A stretch of DNA of 59,154 bases from Acidobacteriota bacterium. Its GTDB lineage: Bacteria > Acidobacteriota > Terriglobia > Terriglobales > Acidobacteriaceae. This document shows positions 33,915 through 43,163 of the stretch, one piece after another. Location: positions 1 through 59,154 of the forward strand of contig JAJZDM010000011.1 in NCBI GenBank assembly GCA_021806005.1, written 5' to 3'. The notes under the pieces were generated by a model. The model was not told the DNA's origin. It saw only the letters and a program-made list of their open reading frames with translations, and made no database searches. The position numbers and the translations under genes were made by a program. Position 1 is the first letter of the stretch. Each line of letters opens with the position of its first letter.

Positions 33915-34116
33915 AAGGGAGCGCCGATACCCCTGGGTGACGGTGTGCGCTGGATTGGTGGAAAAGGATGGTGTAGCTACCCCTGCGCGAACAGAGGGAG
34001 CGATCCCTATCCGCAGGCAAACAGGCCAACTGCCCGGGGAGTGCGTTCCGTGGCCACGCCGTCCAACCCTTATCGCATTTTCGGTGTGGATGGGCACCCC
34101 GAAGCGGGCTTGCAGT

Positions 34117-34140
34117 GGCGTTTTCATTGGGGAAAACGCC
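34117..34140. terminator. Hairpin, probable bidirectional terminator
   Basis: A 9-bp perfect stem (34117-34125 with 34132-34140) with a 6-base loop and A/T-rich upper stem, placed between convergent nuoN and ctaG. The same GCGTTTTC / GAAAACGC core recurs in a hairpin in the mobile element at 56974-57000. Confidence 0.55.
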
Positions 34141-34202
34141 CATCGATGTCCAGGCGTCTCTCTACACCTACACTGAAAATGCTATAGGCACCTCACCAGA
34201 CG

Positions 34203-34230
34203 CGGTTCCGGCCTCACGGTTCCGGCCTCA
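34203..34230. repeat. Exact 14-bp tandem duplication
   Basis: CGGTTCCGGCCTCA occurs twice with no spacer. It lies between the hairpin and the 3' end of ctaG, in non-coding DNA. Replication slippage is the simplest explanation. Confidence 0.75.
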
Positions 34231-34292
34231 ACCTCCGTGGACGGGGAGATGCTCAAACATCAGCTTCAGGCGTATTCCTGTCGGGAGACGCT

Positions 34293-35153
34293 CTACCGGC
34301 CCGCGCGGGGCAGAGCCACCGGAGTTGCCGTTCCACCGTCGCTCCATCCGGTAAGGCGGTAGGCAATCACCATCGCCGGCACCAGGTAAGCAAACGACCC
34401 AATCACCCACATCACCACCGCGCCCATTACCTGGTCCTGCAGCACCGGGATGTGGAAAGGGTTGGGGTTCTCCACGTAATAGCTGTATACCGGCCGATCG
34501 CAGAAGGCAAGGAATGCCGAGAGCATCGTCATGACGACGTCGCCCATCGCCAGGTAGATCAGCGCACCCCAGTCGTTCGGACGATCCTTGGCCGGCCAGG
34601 GCCTCAGAATATACCACCAGAACAAGAGCGAGGTAAACAGGAAGCAGAGATGCTCCGCCGCATGCAGCGTCTCGTTCTCCAGGGCCAGATTGTAGGCTGC
34701 CGGAACGTGCCAGGCCAGATAGGCCACATTCATCGCCAGCCAGGCAACCATCGGCTTTACCATCCACTCGACCAGCCTGCGTAAGGCGCGGGTTCGCACC
34801 ACAGGACCCACCACCCAGCGAAGCACGGGCCTGGGCAGACCACGCAGCATGGGCACCACTGGCAGCCCATAGAGCAGGAGCATGGGGATTGCCGACATCA
34901 ACAGAAGATGCTCAATCATGTGCATGGTCAGCAATGCGTCCGCAAAGCCATCCATGGGTGAGCCCACCGCAGTCCAAAACAAGGTCAGTCCGCCGAGAAA
35001 CGCTACCAGGCGTTCTACCGTGAACTGCTCTCGACGCGTCCTGCGCAGCACCACCCAGCCACGCAGATAAATCAGCGCTGCCAACAGCACTGTGGCCGTA
35101 AGACCTACCGGCAACCGCCACTCAACGAAGATCTGACGGACGGCATCGGACAT
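34293..35153 (-). CDS. ctaG: Cytochrome c oxidase assembly factor CtaG (caa3 type)
   Basis: A 286-residue membrane protein with seven predicted helices of the COG3336 / caa3_CtaG family, needed for caa3-type oxidase maturation in Bacillus. Characteristic segments are MHMIEHLLLMSAIPMLLLYGLP, MNVAYLAWHVPAAYNLALENETLHAAEHLCFLFTSLLFWW and DQVMGAVVMWVIGSFAYLVPAM. Conserved His residues in MIEHLL, WHVP and AAEHL may bind copper or heme. It is the last gene of the minus-strand oxidase operon, starting six bases after the cytochrome b-c fusion stop. Confidence 0.9.
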   Translation of the reverse strand: MSDAVRQIFVEWRLPVGLTATVLLAALIYLRGWVVLRRTRREQFTVERLVAFLGGLTLFWTAVGSPMDGFADALLTMHMIEHLLLMSAIPMLLLYGLPVVPMLRGLPRPVLRWVVGPVVRTRALRRLVEWMVKPMVAWLAMNVAYLAWHVPAAYNLALENETLHAAEHLCFLFTSLLFWWYILRPWPAKDRPNDWGALIYLAMGDVVMTMLSAFLAFCDRPVYSYYVENPNPFHIPVLQDQVMGAVVMWVIGSFAYLVPAMVIAYRLTGWSDGGTATPVALPRAGR

Positions 35154-35159
35154 ACGTGC

Positions 35160-36680
35160 CTACTTTTGTTCACCAGCCTTTGCAGTACCCGGCACGGCAG
35201 CGTCCGGGTTTACCGGGGTGGCTGTTCGACTCTGGCGCAGAAGTTCCCGTGAGGCGTCCATGGCAGGCTCCAGGGCATTGCCCCGCAAGGTCATCAGGAA
35301 GCTCACCAGAGCCTTGGTCTCAGCCGGATTGAGCGCATTACCATAGGCTGGCATGTTTCCACCTCCTTGCAGCACCTGGCGTACGATCTGGTCTTCCGTC
35401 ATCCGCGCAGCAACCGAATCCAGGGCTGGGCCGCGCAGTCCACCGGCACCGTCCAGAGAGTGGCAATCACGGCACTGCTTGTCCTGCAATACCATCGCTC
35501 CCTCCCGTTCCAGCGGCGTGCGGTTGTGCATGTACTTGACCGGCACTGCATCGCCTGACCAGGCATCCATCACAGGACTCCAGGGCGTATACGTTCCCAA
35601 CCGGGTAAAGATCCCGAGCGTCACCGCGATCACGGAGACTGACAGAACGGCCACAGGACGCCTTGCCCAGTGCCGCTCCCCTTCCCCTGCCAAAAGCGGC
35701 AACAGAAGCATTCCAGCAATCGCAATTACCGGAGCCACCAGCAGCACCGGCGTCTCCAGAGAAGGGGGAAGGAACGCCAGCACAGCGTAGATCCACAGGA
35801 AGGCGAAGTCCGGATGAGGCGCCGTCTGGATGATGGTTGGATCCGGCTGTCCGCCCGGACCGAAAGGTCCGAAGAAGAACGCACAGGCCATGACGGAGAA
35901 GAGGATGGCGGCGGCGAAGATGGCATCCTTCCAGGCCGCATCGGGGACAAACGGCAACCCGGTCCGCTGCGTTAACTCATGGTATTCACGTTCATAGGTG
36001 GACTTGCGCACCAGACGCCCAGGCATGGGCCAGTCACTCACTCCATGCCGCAGAACCATGAGAACGTGCACGGCCACGCCGGCCAGCAACAGTCCTGGAA
36101 TCACAAAGACATGCAACGTAAAGAACCGGGAGAGCGTCGCCCCGCCAATGATGGATCCGCCGAGCAACAGGTGCACCAGTTTTGCCCCGACGAACGGAAC
36201 TCGGCTGGAGATGGAAGCGCCGATACCCAACCCCCAGTAGGCATCCTGGTCAAACCGCATCACCTGCCCGGTAAACGCCATGCCCAGCGTCAGCAGAAGA
36301 AGAACCACACCCACCATCCACGTCAGCTCGCGGGGAAACTTGAAGGAGCCAAACAAAAACACCTGCACCAGGTGGATGAGCACGATGGCGATCATGAAGT
36401 CTGATCCCCAGCCGTGCAGGGCGCGGAGGTACCATCCCAGCGCTATGTTGTGGTTCAGAAAGTTCAAGCTGGTCCAGGCTTCATTGGCCGAGGGGCTATA
36501 GACCAGTGCCAGCAGAATGCCGGTGACGATCTGCAGCATCAGAAGCACGGTCGCCGCGCTGCCAAAGACATACCACCAGCTTGCGTTATTGGAGGGCGTG
36601 GGATGCTCGGCAGCTTCTTTGAGAGGCTGGATGAGGCCAAGACGATGCTCGATCCAGTTGTAGATCTTTAACCCTGCCAT
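35160..36680 (-). CDS. Cytochrome b fused to a C-terminal cytochrome c domain
   Basis: A 506-residue protein that oxidises quinol as the b subunit of a bc-type complex. The N-terminal part (about residues 1-215) has four helices with the His ligands in LRALHGWGSDFMI and LHVFVIPGLLLAGVAVHVLMVLRHG. A second part (about 240-370) with PDPTIIQTAPHPDFAFLWIYAVLAFLPPSLE resembles subunit IV / the C-terminal half of cytochrome b. A Cyt c domain then follows, with CRDCHSL (near residue 420) and the Met ligand in GGGNMPAYG. ATG 36680 starts the family match MAGLKIYNWIEHRLG; the frame opens 31 codons earlier. It overlaps the Rieske gene by 13 bases. Confidence 0.9.
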   Translation of the reverse strand: MAGLKIYNWIEHRLGLIQPLKEAAEHPTPSNNASWWYVFGSAATVLLMLQIVTGILLALVYSPSANEAWTSLNFLNHNIALGWYLRALHGWGSDFMIAIVLIHLVQVFLFGSFKFPRELTWMVGVVLLLLTLGMAFTGQVMRFDQDAYWGLGIGASISSRVPFVGAKLVHLLLGGSIIGGATLSRFFTLHVFVIPGLLLAGVAVHVLMVLRHGVSDWPMPGRLVRKSTYEREYHELTQRTGLPFVPDAAWKDAIFAAAILFSVMACAFFFGPFGPGGQPDPTIIQTAPHPDFAFLWIYAVLAFLPPSLETPVLLVAPVIAIAGMLLLPLLAGEGERHWARRPVAVLSVSVIAVTLGIFTRLGTYTPWSPVMDAWSGDAVPVKYMHNRTPLEREGAMVLQDKQCRDCHSLDGAGGLRGPALDSVAARMTEDQIVRQVLQGGGNMPAYGNALNPAETKALVSFLMTLRGNALEPAMDASRELLRQSRTATPVNPDAAVPGTAKAGEQK

Positions 36681-37336
36681 GTCGTTGACCTCGCAGCGGG
36701 ATCTGCCGAAACAGCGCGCGCAGCTTCGATCTGTTTCGCCGGTTGAATCTGGACCATGGGTTTCTCTTTGCACGAAGCTTCCGTGGACAGGGTGGGCAGG
36801 TTGCCCGCATGAATCAGCAGATGATCTCCTGCAATCCTGGTCTTGTACTCAAACAAGCCCCGCTCCGGAGGCCCAGAAGCCCGGCTGCCATCCTCGTAGT
36901 AGGCTCCGCCGTGGCAGGGACAGAGAAACAGCTTGGACTCCGCAAACCAGCGCACAGGACATCCGAGATGGGCACAGTTGATGGCAAAGACCTGAACAGT
37001 CTGCTCTGAAACGCGGCGCACCCAGCAGGAGGTCTTCCCCGTCTCTCCATCGTTGAAGGCCGCCATGGGGCTGAGAAAGTCAGCCAGCCGAGTCTGACCC
37101 ACTGGAAAGTCACTCAAGCTGCCCAGATTGACCCAGGCACCGATGTTGGACCTCTTCCTGGCGGCCGGACCCAGCAGATATCCAGCCAGCGGCACAGCCA
37201 GCACTGCGCCGACCAGAGCATTCAGGCCTACCGCCAGCTTGAACAGAAACACCCTCCGGGTGTGCGCCGCAGCCTTGCCCTCCGGCGACAAGGAATCGGC
37301 TTTGGACTCTCCGGGATACTTCAATAGTTCGCTCAT
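36668..37336 (-). CDS. Rieske [2Fe-2S] protein of the bc complex
   Basis: A 222-residue protein. A transmembrane anchor with twin-arginine-like HTRRVFLFKLAVGLNALVGAVLAVPLAGYLLG (about residues 26-57) precedes the soluble domain. The cluster ligands are in CAHLGCPV and CPCHGGAY. It accepts electrons from quinol and passes them to the fused cytochrome c. The C-terminal tail of about 30 residues (AKQIEAARAVSADPAARS...) runs beyond the usual Rieske fold and overlaps the start of cytochrome b. Confidence 0.93.
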   Translation of the reverse strand: MSELLKYPGESKADSLSPEGKAAAHTRRVFLFKLAVGLNALVGAVLAVPLAGYLLGPAARKRSNIGAWVNLGSLSDFPVGQTRLADFLSPMAAFNDGETGKTSCWVRRVSEQTVQVFAINCAHLGCPVRWFAESKLFLCPCHGGAYYEDGSRASGPPERGLFEYKTRIAGDHLLIHAGNLPTLSTEASCKEKPMVQIQPAKQIEAARAVSADPAARSTTWQG

Positions 37337-37424
37337 CTATCTCTCCATCTCCGCGTCACCGCTTGGTCTCCGCATCCTGCTTTGGAATCGGAAGCCGTCA
37401 CTCCGAATGCATCCTGATGCGCGT

Positions 37425-38156
37425 TCAGGAGTGCGGATAAAACTCGCCAGGCGTCGTCACGCGATGCGAGGCCAGCCACGCAACGATGTCCGTAATCTCC
37501 TGATCTGTCAAGCTGCGCGCAGCCGGTCCCTGCAGGTCAAACCGCCAGTCCGGCATTCCTTCGTGTGGTTGTCCCGCGAGAATCAGGCTTCGCAGTCCCT
37601 GGTTGCTGATGAGAGCCAGATAAGAGGGATCAACGATCGACCCGGTATGAAGCTTCCCTTGGACCACCCCGGTCCCGTCGGCGCCATGACAACTGGCGCA
37701 GAAAGTGGTGTAAGCCTTCTCTCCCGCAGCCGGATCACCAACGGTGCTGCTGGCATAGGGAGGAGCCGTGTGGCCGCCAAGCGCGCTGGATCTTCCCCAT
37801 GCGGTGACAACGCCCTGTGCGAGAACCGCCACCTGCTGATCCGTCAACATTCCTCCCTGGCTCTTGGCAAAGGCAGGCATTAGGGTTCCGGGAACGCCAT
37901 CAGCAGTTACCTTCTGAATGTTCGCCGTGCCCGCAATGGCAAGGTATGCAGGATTATCAAGGGATATTGCATCTCCATACCGCCCATCCTCACCGTGACA
38001 TGCGGCACAGTTCTGCTTGTAGAGAACACGGAAGTCCGTCACCTGGTCGGGCCGCGTCACCACTGCTTCTGGTCTTCCCGGCGCAACATGGCATCCTCCG
38101 GAGCAGAGCCCGGCGACAATGGCGACCAGGGAGAGATTCAACCAACGAAGATTCAT
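37425..38156 (-). CDS. Diheme c-type cytochrome lipoprotein
   Basis: A 243-residue protein with a signal peptide ending in a lipobox-like LCSGGC (Cys22 region), so it is probably anchored to the membrane. Two heme c motifs are visible, CAACHGEDG (about residue 55) and CASCHGADG (about 153). Candidate axial Met residues are in GTLMPAFAKS and HEGMPDWRF. It likely carries electrons between the bc complex and the oxidase. Its ATG overlaps the stop of the upstream membrane-protein gene (ATGA). Confidence 0.9.
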   Translation of the reverse strand: MNLRWLNLSLVAIVAGLCSGGCHVAPGRPEAVVTRPDQVTDFRVLYKQNCAACHGEDGRYGDAISLDNPAYLAIAGTANIQKVTADGVPGTLMPAFAKSQGGMLTDQQVAVLAQGVVTAWGRSSALGGHTAPPYASSTVGDPAAGEKAYTTFCASCHGADGTGVVQGKLHTGSIVDPSYLALISNQGLRSLILAGQPHEGMPDWRFDLQGPAARSLTDQEITDIVAWLASHRVTTPGEFYPHS

Positions 38157-39043
38157 CGCGAAGTGTCCTCACCATCGGAATCGGTGGATTCATCATGCAA
38201 CCGGTCATGGATGTCGCCATGAATACCAGCTCGCACTGAGAACGGAAGCGCCTGGAACTGTGGGGTTCGCACCTTGGCTTGCAGATTGACGACAAAACCG
38301 CATACCAGTCCAAAGGCGATCTGCGAGGCGATAAACCAAAACCAGTCGATTCGATCATTCAGAATCGGGCTGACCACTGCAATGGCCGAGTGCAGGATCC
38401 CGGTCAACAGAAGTGGCGCCATGAAGCCCGCAGTCACAATGGGATACCTTGGGAACATCGGCAGCATCGCCCCGTACAGCAATCCCACCAGTACAGAGGT
38501 GAGGCCGTGAATCACCAGCGCCGCCAGAAGACCACGGAGATGGAACTCGCTCAGAAAGGCGTCGCTCGCTCCGATCCAGCTGATAAACCCGCCGGCAGCG
38601 AGCAGATTCATCGCATACCAGATGCTGTGGTACTTGACCCAACTGTAGATCGCCGCTGGCACCGCCATGGCAGCGCCACCGGCAATTCCGCCGCGGATGC
38701 CGGTCGTAATGCGAAAGGTCTCAACCGGGATAATCTTTCGCGAGGTGGAACCTTCTGGAAGCCTCGTCGCCAGCCTTCGAGTGGTGGAAACCTGCACCGG
38801 CTCCGCCTGAACCTCAACCGGCTGATGCGCTTCATCGGGTAACACCTGCCGGAACCAGCCCACGCTGGCAAGAAACGCCAGGACCAGGCCTAGGATGCTC
38901 ACCATGACACTGGTAACCATACCGGTCAGGAGTAGTGCGACCCCCAGAGCCAGCACGACAGGCCAGGCCGTTGGCGAGGGGAGTTGTAGACCGTGTTCTT
39001 GGTTTGGATGACTCACCTGAAACTCCACTTCTTCTGAATTCAT
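38153..39043 (-). CDS. Uncharacterised membrane protein of the oxidase operon
   Basis: A 296-residue protein. Two N-terminal helices (about residues 25-63, with SPTAWPVVLALGVALLLTG and VLAFLASVGWFRQVLP) resemble the small subunit IV-like part found in some heme-copper oxidase operons. A hydrophilic linker follows, then about five further helices from residue 118 on. No heme, copper or CXXCH motif is present. It lies between ctaE and the diheme cytochrome and overlaps the latter by four bases. It may be a structural subunit replacing CtaF; this is inference from position and topology. Confidence 0.65.
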   Translation of the reverse strand: MNSEEVEFQVSHPNQEHGLQLPSPTAWPVVLALGVALLLTGMVTSVMVSILGLVLAFLASVGWFRQVLPDEAHQPVEVQAEPVQVSTTRRLATRLPEGSTSRKIIPVETFRITTGIRGGIAGGAAMAVPAAIYSWVKYHSIWYAMNLLAAGGFISWIGASDAFLSEFHLRGLLAALVIHGLTSVLVGLLYGAMLPMFPRYPIVTAGFMAPLLLTGILHSAIAVVSPILNDRIDWFWFIASQIAFGLVCGFVVNLQAKVRTPQFQALPFSVRAGIHGDIHDRLHDESTDSDGEDTSR

Positions 39044-39130
39044 CGGGCTATCGGATCGCCGTGTGCTTCTGAGGCTGCCCCTGTCCGGTGATGACCCTTT
39101 TTCCGTCTGGGCCTTTTGTATCTTGTTCCT

Positions 39131-39727
39131 CTATCTGCCCAGTACATAGACCACCAGAAAGACGACGACCCAGACCGCATCGACGAAGTGCCAGTAGAGC
39201 GATAACACCTCAAGCTTTTCCGAATGATGATGCTGCATCTGACCTCGCAATGAGAACCAGAGCGCAAGAGAGAGCAGAATCAAACCGACGATAACGTGCG
39301 TTGCATGCAAGCCAACCAGGGAATAGAACGTGGTCCCAAACAGGTTGGTCCGAATGGTGAGTCCATGGTTGTAAATAAGGTCGTACCACTCGTGAGCTGT
39401 TCCGGCCAGAAAGATTCCGCCCAGAAGAACGGTGGTCGCCAGCCACAGGGAGCAGAGATGCTGTTGACTACGCCGTAACGCGGACACCGCGGCATGGACC
39501 GTAAGACTGCTGGACAACAGGCAGATGGAGGTGAAGATCGGGAGAGACAGGACATCCTTTGGGGTCGGCCCACTCAGGCTCTTGCCGATGTAGTAGATGT
39601 AAGCAACGATAAAGATCACAAAGATCGCTGCTTCGGCGATGATCAGGCAGACCATGCCCACGATACCGCGGGCTGGAGGGTTCCAGGTCACATTCGTGCT
39701 ACCCGGCGCTAACGCAACGTCACTCAC
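39131..39727 (-). CDS. ctaE: Cytochrome c oxidase subunit III
   Basis: A 198-residue, five-helix subunit of the heme-copper oxidase. WNPPARGIVGMVCLIIAEAAIFVIFI, the LGGIFLAGTAHEWYDL segment with its conserved Glu/His, LVGLHATHVIVGLILL and the C-terminal YWHFVDAVWVVVFLVVYVLG are typical. Translation starts at GTG and overlaps the ctaD stop by four bases (GTGA). Confidence 0.93.
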   Translation of the reverse strand: MSDVALAPGSTNVTWNPPARGIVGMVCLIIAEAAIFVIFIVAYIYYIGKSLSGPTPKDVLSLPIFTSICLLSSSLTVHAAVSALRRSQQHLCSLWLATTVLLGGIFLAGTAHEWYDLIYNHGLTIRTNLFGTTFYSLVGLHATHVIVGLILLSLALWFSLRGQMQHHHSEKLEVLSLYWHFVDAVWVVVFLVVYVLGR

Positions 39728-41460
39728 GCACTCTTCTCCTTTGCCTGCCGTCGATGGCCTGGTCCACTCTCATAATCACTGTCCGGATCATCAGGATGCT
39801 TTAGATCCCAGAGTGGCCGGCGACTGGAGACCTCAGGGGTCTCTGCAAAGTTATACGAAGGAGGAGGGGACGACGTGGCCCACTCCAGCGTCCAGGCATC
39901 CCATGGATCTGGTCCAGCCAAAGGGCCTTTGAAGTAAGAGATAACCATGTTGTAGACAAACAGGAGCGTAGCCACAGCTTGTACCACCGCTCCGCTGGAG
40001 ATAATCATGTTCCAGATCATCCAGCCTCGATCTGCCTCATAGGTATAGATACGACGCGGCATGCCCAGCAGTCCCGGCACGTGCATGAAATCGAAGGTCA
40101 GGTGGAACCCGATTACGAAGAGCCAGAAATGCCACTTTCCCAGCTTTTCACTGAGCATGTGTCCCGTTATCTTGGGATACCAGTAATAAAACGCGGAAAA
40201 AAGCATGAACAGAATCGCTCCCACCAGAACATAGTGAAAGTGAGCCACCACAAAGTACGAGTTGCCGAGTTGCCAGTCAAACGGAGCTACCGACAGCATA
40301 ATACCGGTCAGTCCCGCAATCAGAAACTGGAAGAGAAAGCCGATGGCAAACATCATGGCAACGGTGAACTGAATCTTGCCGCCCCACAGTGTAGCCAGCC
40401 AGTTGAAGATCTTTATCCCGGTAGGAACAGAGATTGCCATGGTGGCAAGAACAAAGAATGTGTTTTCCGCAGGACCCAAACCCACGGTGAACATATGGTG
40501 GGCCCACACGCTCAGACTCACGAAGCCGATGCCAACAGAGGCCGCAACCATGGCCGGATAGCCGAAGATCGCCTTGCGGGAGAAGACCGGGATGATCTCA
40601 TTGGCGAAGGCAAAGGCTGGAAGCACCAGAATATAGACCTCCGGATGCCCGAAGATCCAGAAGAAGTGCATCCACAGTACCGCTGATCCCCCGGCCTGCG
40701 TATCAAAGAAGTGCGAGCCCAGGTAGCGGTCCAGCATAAGCATGATCTGCGCCGCCGTCAGCGGCCCGACCGCGACAAAGGTCAATCCCGAGGTGACCAG
40801 GTACAACCACGGCAGCAGGGGCAGGCGGCTCATCGTCATGCCTGGGCAGCGCATGCTGATGATCGTTGCTACGATGTTCAGTGCGGTGCCGATGGTCCCA
40901 ATTCCCGTGAGCAGCAGTGAGAGCGTCCAATAATCCGTACTGTGACCCGGGGAAAAAACCCTGGCCGTCAATGGCGCATAGGCAAACCAGCCCACATCTG
41001 GCGCGCTCCCGGCGCCGTACAACCCGCTGCCACCGATGTAGCTGTAGTACAACAGGAAGCCGCCAAAGGCGGAGATCCAGAAGCTGAATGCATTGAGCCG
41101 CGGAAAAGCCATATCCCGGGCGCCGATCATCAGCGGGATAAGGTAGTTGCCAAAGCCAAAGAGGATGGGCATACCGACAAAGAAGACCATGGTGGTCCCA
41201 TGCATCGTGAAAAGCCCGTTGAAGACCTCCGGCGAGACAAAAGAGTTGTTCGGAACAGCCAACTGGATGCGCATCAACAGCGCTTCAAACCCCGCGACCA
41301 CCAGGAAAAAGAGCGCGTATCCGATGTACATCAAACCGATCTTCTTGTGGTCTACCGTCGTGACCCAGTCATGGAGCACTTCCAACCACAGTTTTCGATG
41401 GGTCTCTTCTCCCATCTGCTGAGGAGCGTGCATCTCGTCCAACGGAATGTGCGTCGCCAT
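39724..41460 (-). CDS. ctaD: Cytochrome c oxidase subunit I
   Basis: The 578-residue catalytic subunit with 12 predicted helices. Heme a and a3/CuB ligands are visible: TMHGTTMVF, GHPEVYILVLPAF (CuB His with cross-linked Tyr, and the preceding Glu-type residue of A1 oxidases), WAHHMF, and VAHFHYVLVGA with two histidines. It begins with a hydrophilic 40-residue segment and ends in a charged tail. It reduces O2 to water and pumps protons. ctaC lies 38 bases upstream. Confidence 0.97.
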   Translation of the reverse strand: MATHIPLDEMHAPQQMGEETHRKLWLEVLHDWVTTVDHKKIGLMYIGYALFFLVVAGFEALLMRIQLAVPNNSFVSPEVFNGLFTMHGTTMVFFVGMPILFGFGNYLIPLMIGARDMAFPRLNAFSFWISAFGGFLLYYSYIGGSGLYGAGSAPDVGWFAYAPLTARVFSPGHSTDYWTLSLLLTGIGTIGTALNIVATIISMRCPGMTMSRLPLLPWLYLVTSGLTFVAVGPLTAAQIMLMLDRYLGSHFFDTQAGGSAVLWMHFFWIFGHPEVYILVLPAFAFANEIIPVFSRKAIFGYPAMVAASVGIGFVSLSVWAHHMFTVGLGPAENTFFVLATMAISVPTGIKIFNWLATLWGGKIQFTVAMMFAIGFLFQFLIAGLTGIMLSVAPFDWQLGNSYFVVAHFHYVLVGAILFMLFSAFYYWYPKITGHMLSEKLGKWHFWLFVIGFHLTFDFMHVPGLLGMPRRIYTYEADRGWMIWNMIISSGAVVQAVATLLFVYNMVISYFKGPLAGPDPWDAWTLEWATSSPPPSYNFAETPEVSSRRPLWDLKHPDDPDSDYESGPGHRRQAKEKSA

Positions 41461-41498
41461 TATGTTCCCTCTTGAAGCTGCTGTAAAAGCGTGGCTCG

Positions 41499-42512
41499 CT
41501 ATTTGAGTGAGGTGAGGTACGCCGTGACCGCATCCAGGTCATGGCTGTTCAGATGCATCGGCGGCATCAGCGCACCGGGCTTGAAATTGGCAGGATCCTG
41601 GATAAATCGGCGCAGGTTTGCAGGATTGTTCGGCACCGAGCCCGAAGCGATGGTGTCACGGCTGCCCACGTGGGTCAGATCCGGTCCAAATCTCCCCGTC
41701 GCCACGGTCCCGGTGATGGTGTGGCAGCTAATGCAGGCGTTGTGCATAAATACGTTCCGCCCCTCAGCGACGGCCGGATCGTTGGCGGCTGGCTGCTGCT
41801 GGCGTGCCACCCAGGCGGCAAACTCCTGGGGCGTATCGGCATAGACGCGAATCAACATCTTCGCGTGCTGTACGCCGCAGTACTGAGCGCACTGGCCCAG
41901 GTAGAGGCCGGAGGTTTGGGGATCAATCCACATCGTGTTCACCTGATTGGGGATCAGATCCATCTTGCCGGCCAGCCGCGGCACCCAGAAGCTGTGATCG
42001 ACATCGGCCGAGGACATCGTCAGATAGGTCGGCATCGGATGCTTCGGATCGCTGATGGGCACGTGGAGTTCGTTGGCGGTCACAATGCCCAGCGTCGGAT
42101 AACGGTACTCCCACCAGAATTGATGAGCCACGACGGTAACCTGCAAGGCATCTTTGGGCTGCGCCGCATGTTCGGTGGTGTAAATCACCCGCGTGGTCGC
42201 CAGAAAGAGCATCACCACGATCAGAATCGGTATCACTGTCCAGGACAGCTCGATCTGATTACTACCGTAAATCTGGGGAGGCTCCTGATCAGCATCCGGA
42301 GAGTTCCGGCGCATCCGATAACGCACGATAACGTAAATCAGAATGCCGGTGACAACCAGAAAGATAGCACCGGTAACGCTCAACACCAGCATCGACAGAC
42401 TGAAAATTGAGTTCGCTGGCGTTCCTGCCGGAGCAAAAATATTTGTTGGATCAGCGCCGGAGGCCGACGACATGATCGCTGCAATCCCGCACCACCCTTG
42501 ACTCAGAAACAT
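41499..42512 (-). CDS. ctaC: Cytochrome c oxidase subunit II with fused cytochrome c (caa3 type)
   Basis: A 337-residue protein, first gene of the operon. Two N-terminal helices (about residues 38-62 and 88-106, including NQIELSWTVIPILIVVMLFLATTR) precede the CuA cupredoxin domain with ligands in LGQCAQYCGVQHAKM. The C-terminal domain carries a heme c motif CISCHTITG and the Met region GALMPPMHL. The fusion defines a caa3-type oxidase. A start at the internal MSSASGADPTN would remove 13 residues and is possible. Confidence 0.95.
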   Translation of the reverse strand: MFLSQGWCGIAAIMSSASGADPTNIFAPAGTPANSIFSLSMLVLSVTGAIFLVVTGILIYVIVRYRMRRNSPDADQEPPQIYGSNQIELSWTVIPILIVVMLFLATTRVIYTTEHAAQPKDALQVTVVAHQFWWEYRYPTLGIVTANELHVPISDPKHPMPTYLTMSSADVDHSFWVPRLAGKMDLIPNQVNTMWIDPQTSGLYLGQCAQYCGVQHAKMLIRVYADTPQEFAAWVARQQQPAANDPAVAEGRNVFMHNACISCHTITGTVATGRFGPDLTHVGSRDTIASGSVPNNPANLRRFIQDPANFKPGALMPPMHLNSHDLDAVTAYLTSLK

Positions 42513-43095
<583 letters not shown>

Positions 43096-43099
<4 letters not shown>

Positions 43100-43128
43100 T
43101 AGATTCTAAAAGACTTAGAAGCTATGGC
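43096..43128. other. Hairpin overlapping the tRNA-Asp 3' end (element left junction)
   Basis: A 14-bp inverted repeat with one mismatch: GCCATAGATTCTAA (43096-43109) and TTAGAAGCTATGGC (43115-43128), with a 5-base loop. It begins at the discriminator base and CCA of the tRNA. It may act as terminator, tRNA 3'-processing signal or integrase/Xis site. Its outer arms GCCATAG and CTATGGC reappear in the operator-like sequences at 44705-44749 and 48513-48557. Confidence 0.7.
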
Positions 43129-43142
43129 GACCCCAAGTGACA

Positions 43143-43163
43143 ATCCACAATCCGATCCACAAT
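43143..43163. repeat. ATCCACAAT direct repeats next to the integrase stop
   Basis: ATCCACAAT occurs at 43143-43151 and 43155-43163, a 12-base period. The repeats lie between the tRNA junction hairpin and the integrase gene, where arm-type binding sites of tyrosine recombinases are commonly found. Confidence 0.55.

Larger units (their letters stand above)
33915..34292. other. Convergent gap between nuoN and ctaG
   Basis: A 378-base gap without a recognisable gene. It contains a GGCGTTTTC/GAAAACGCC hairpin at 34117-34140 and an exact tandem duplication of CGGTTCCGGCCTCA at 34203-34216 and 34217-34230. Small frames on both strands look like noise. Confidence 0.5.

Noticed and set aside
34293-42512. 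A fifth heme c motif in the bc-caa3 operon
   Set aside because: Only four CXXCH motifs could be located (ctaC one, diheme cytochrome two, cytochrome b fusion one).
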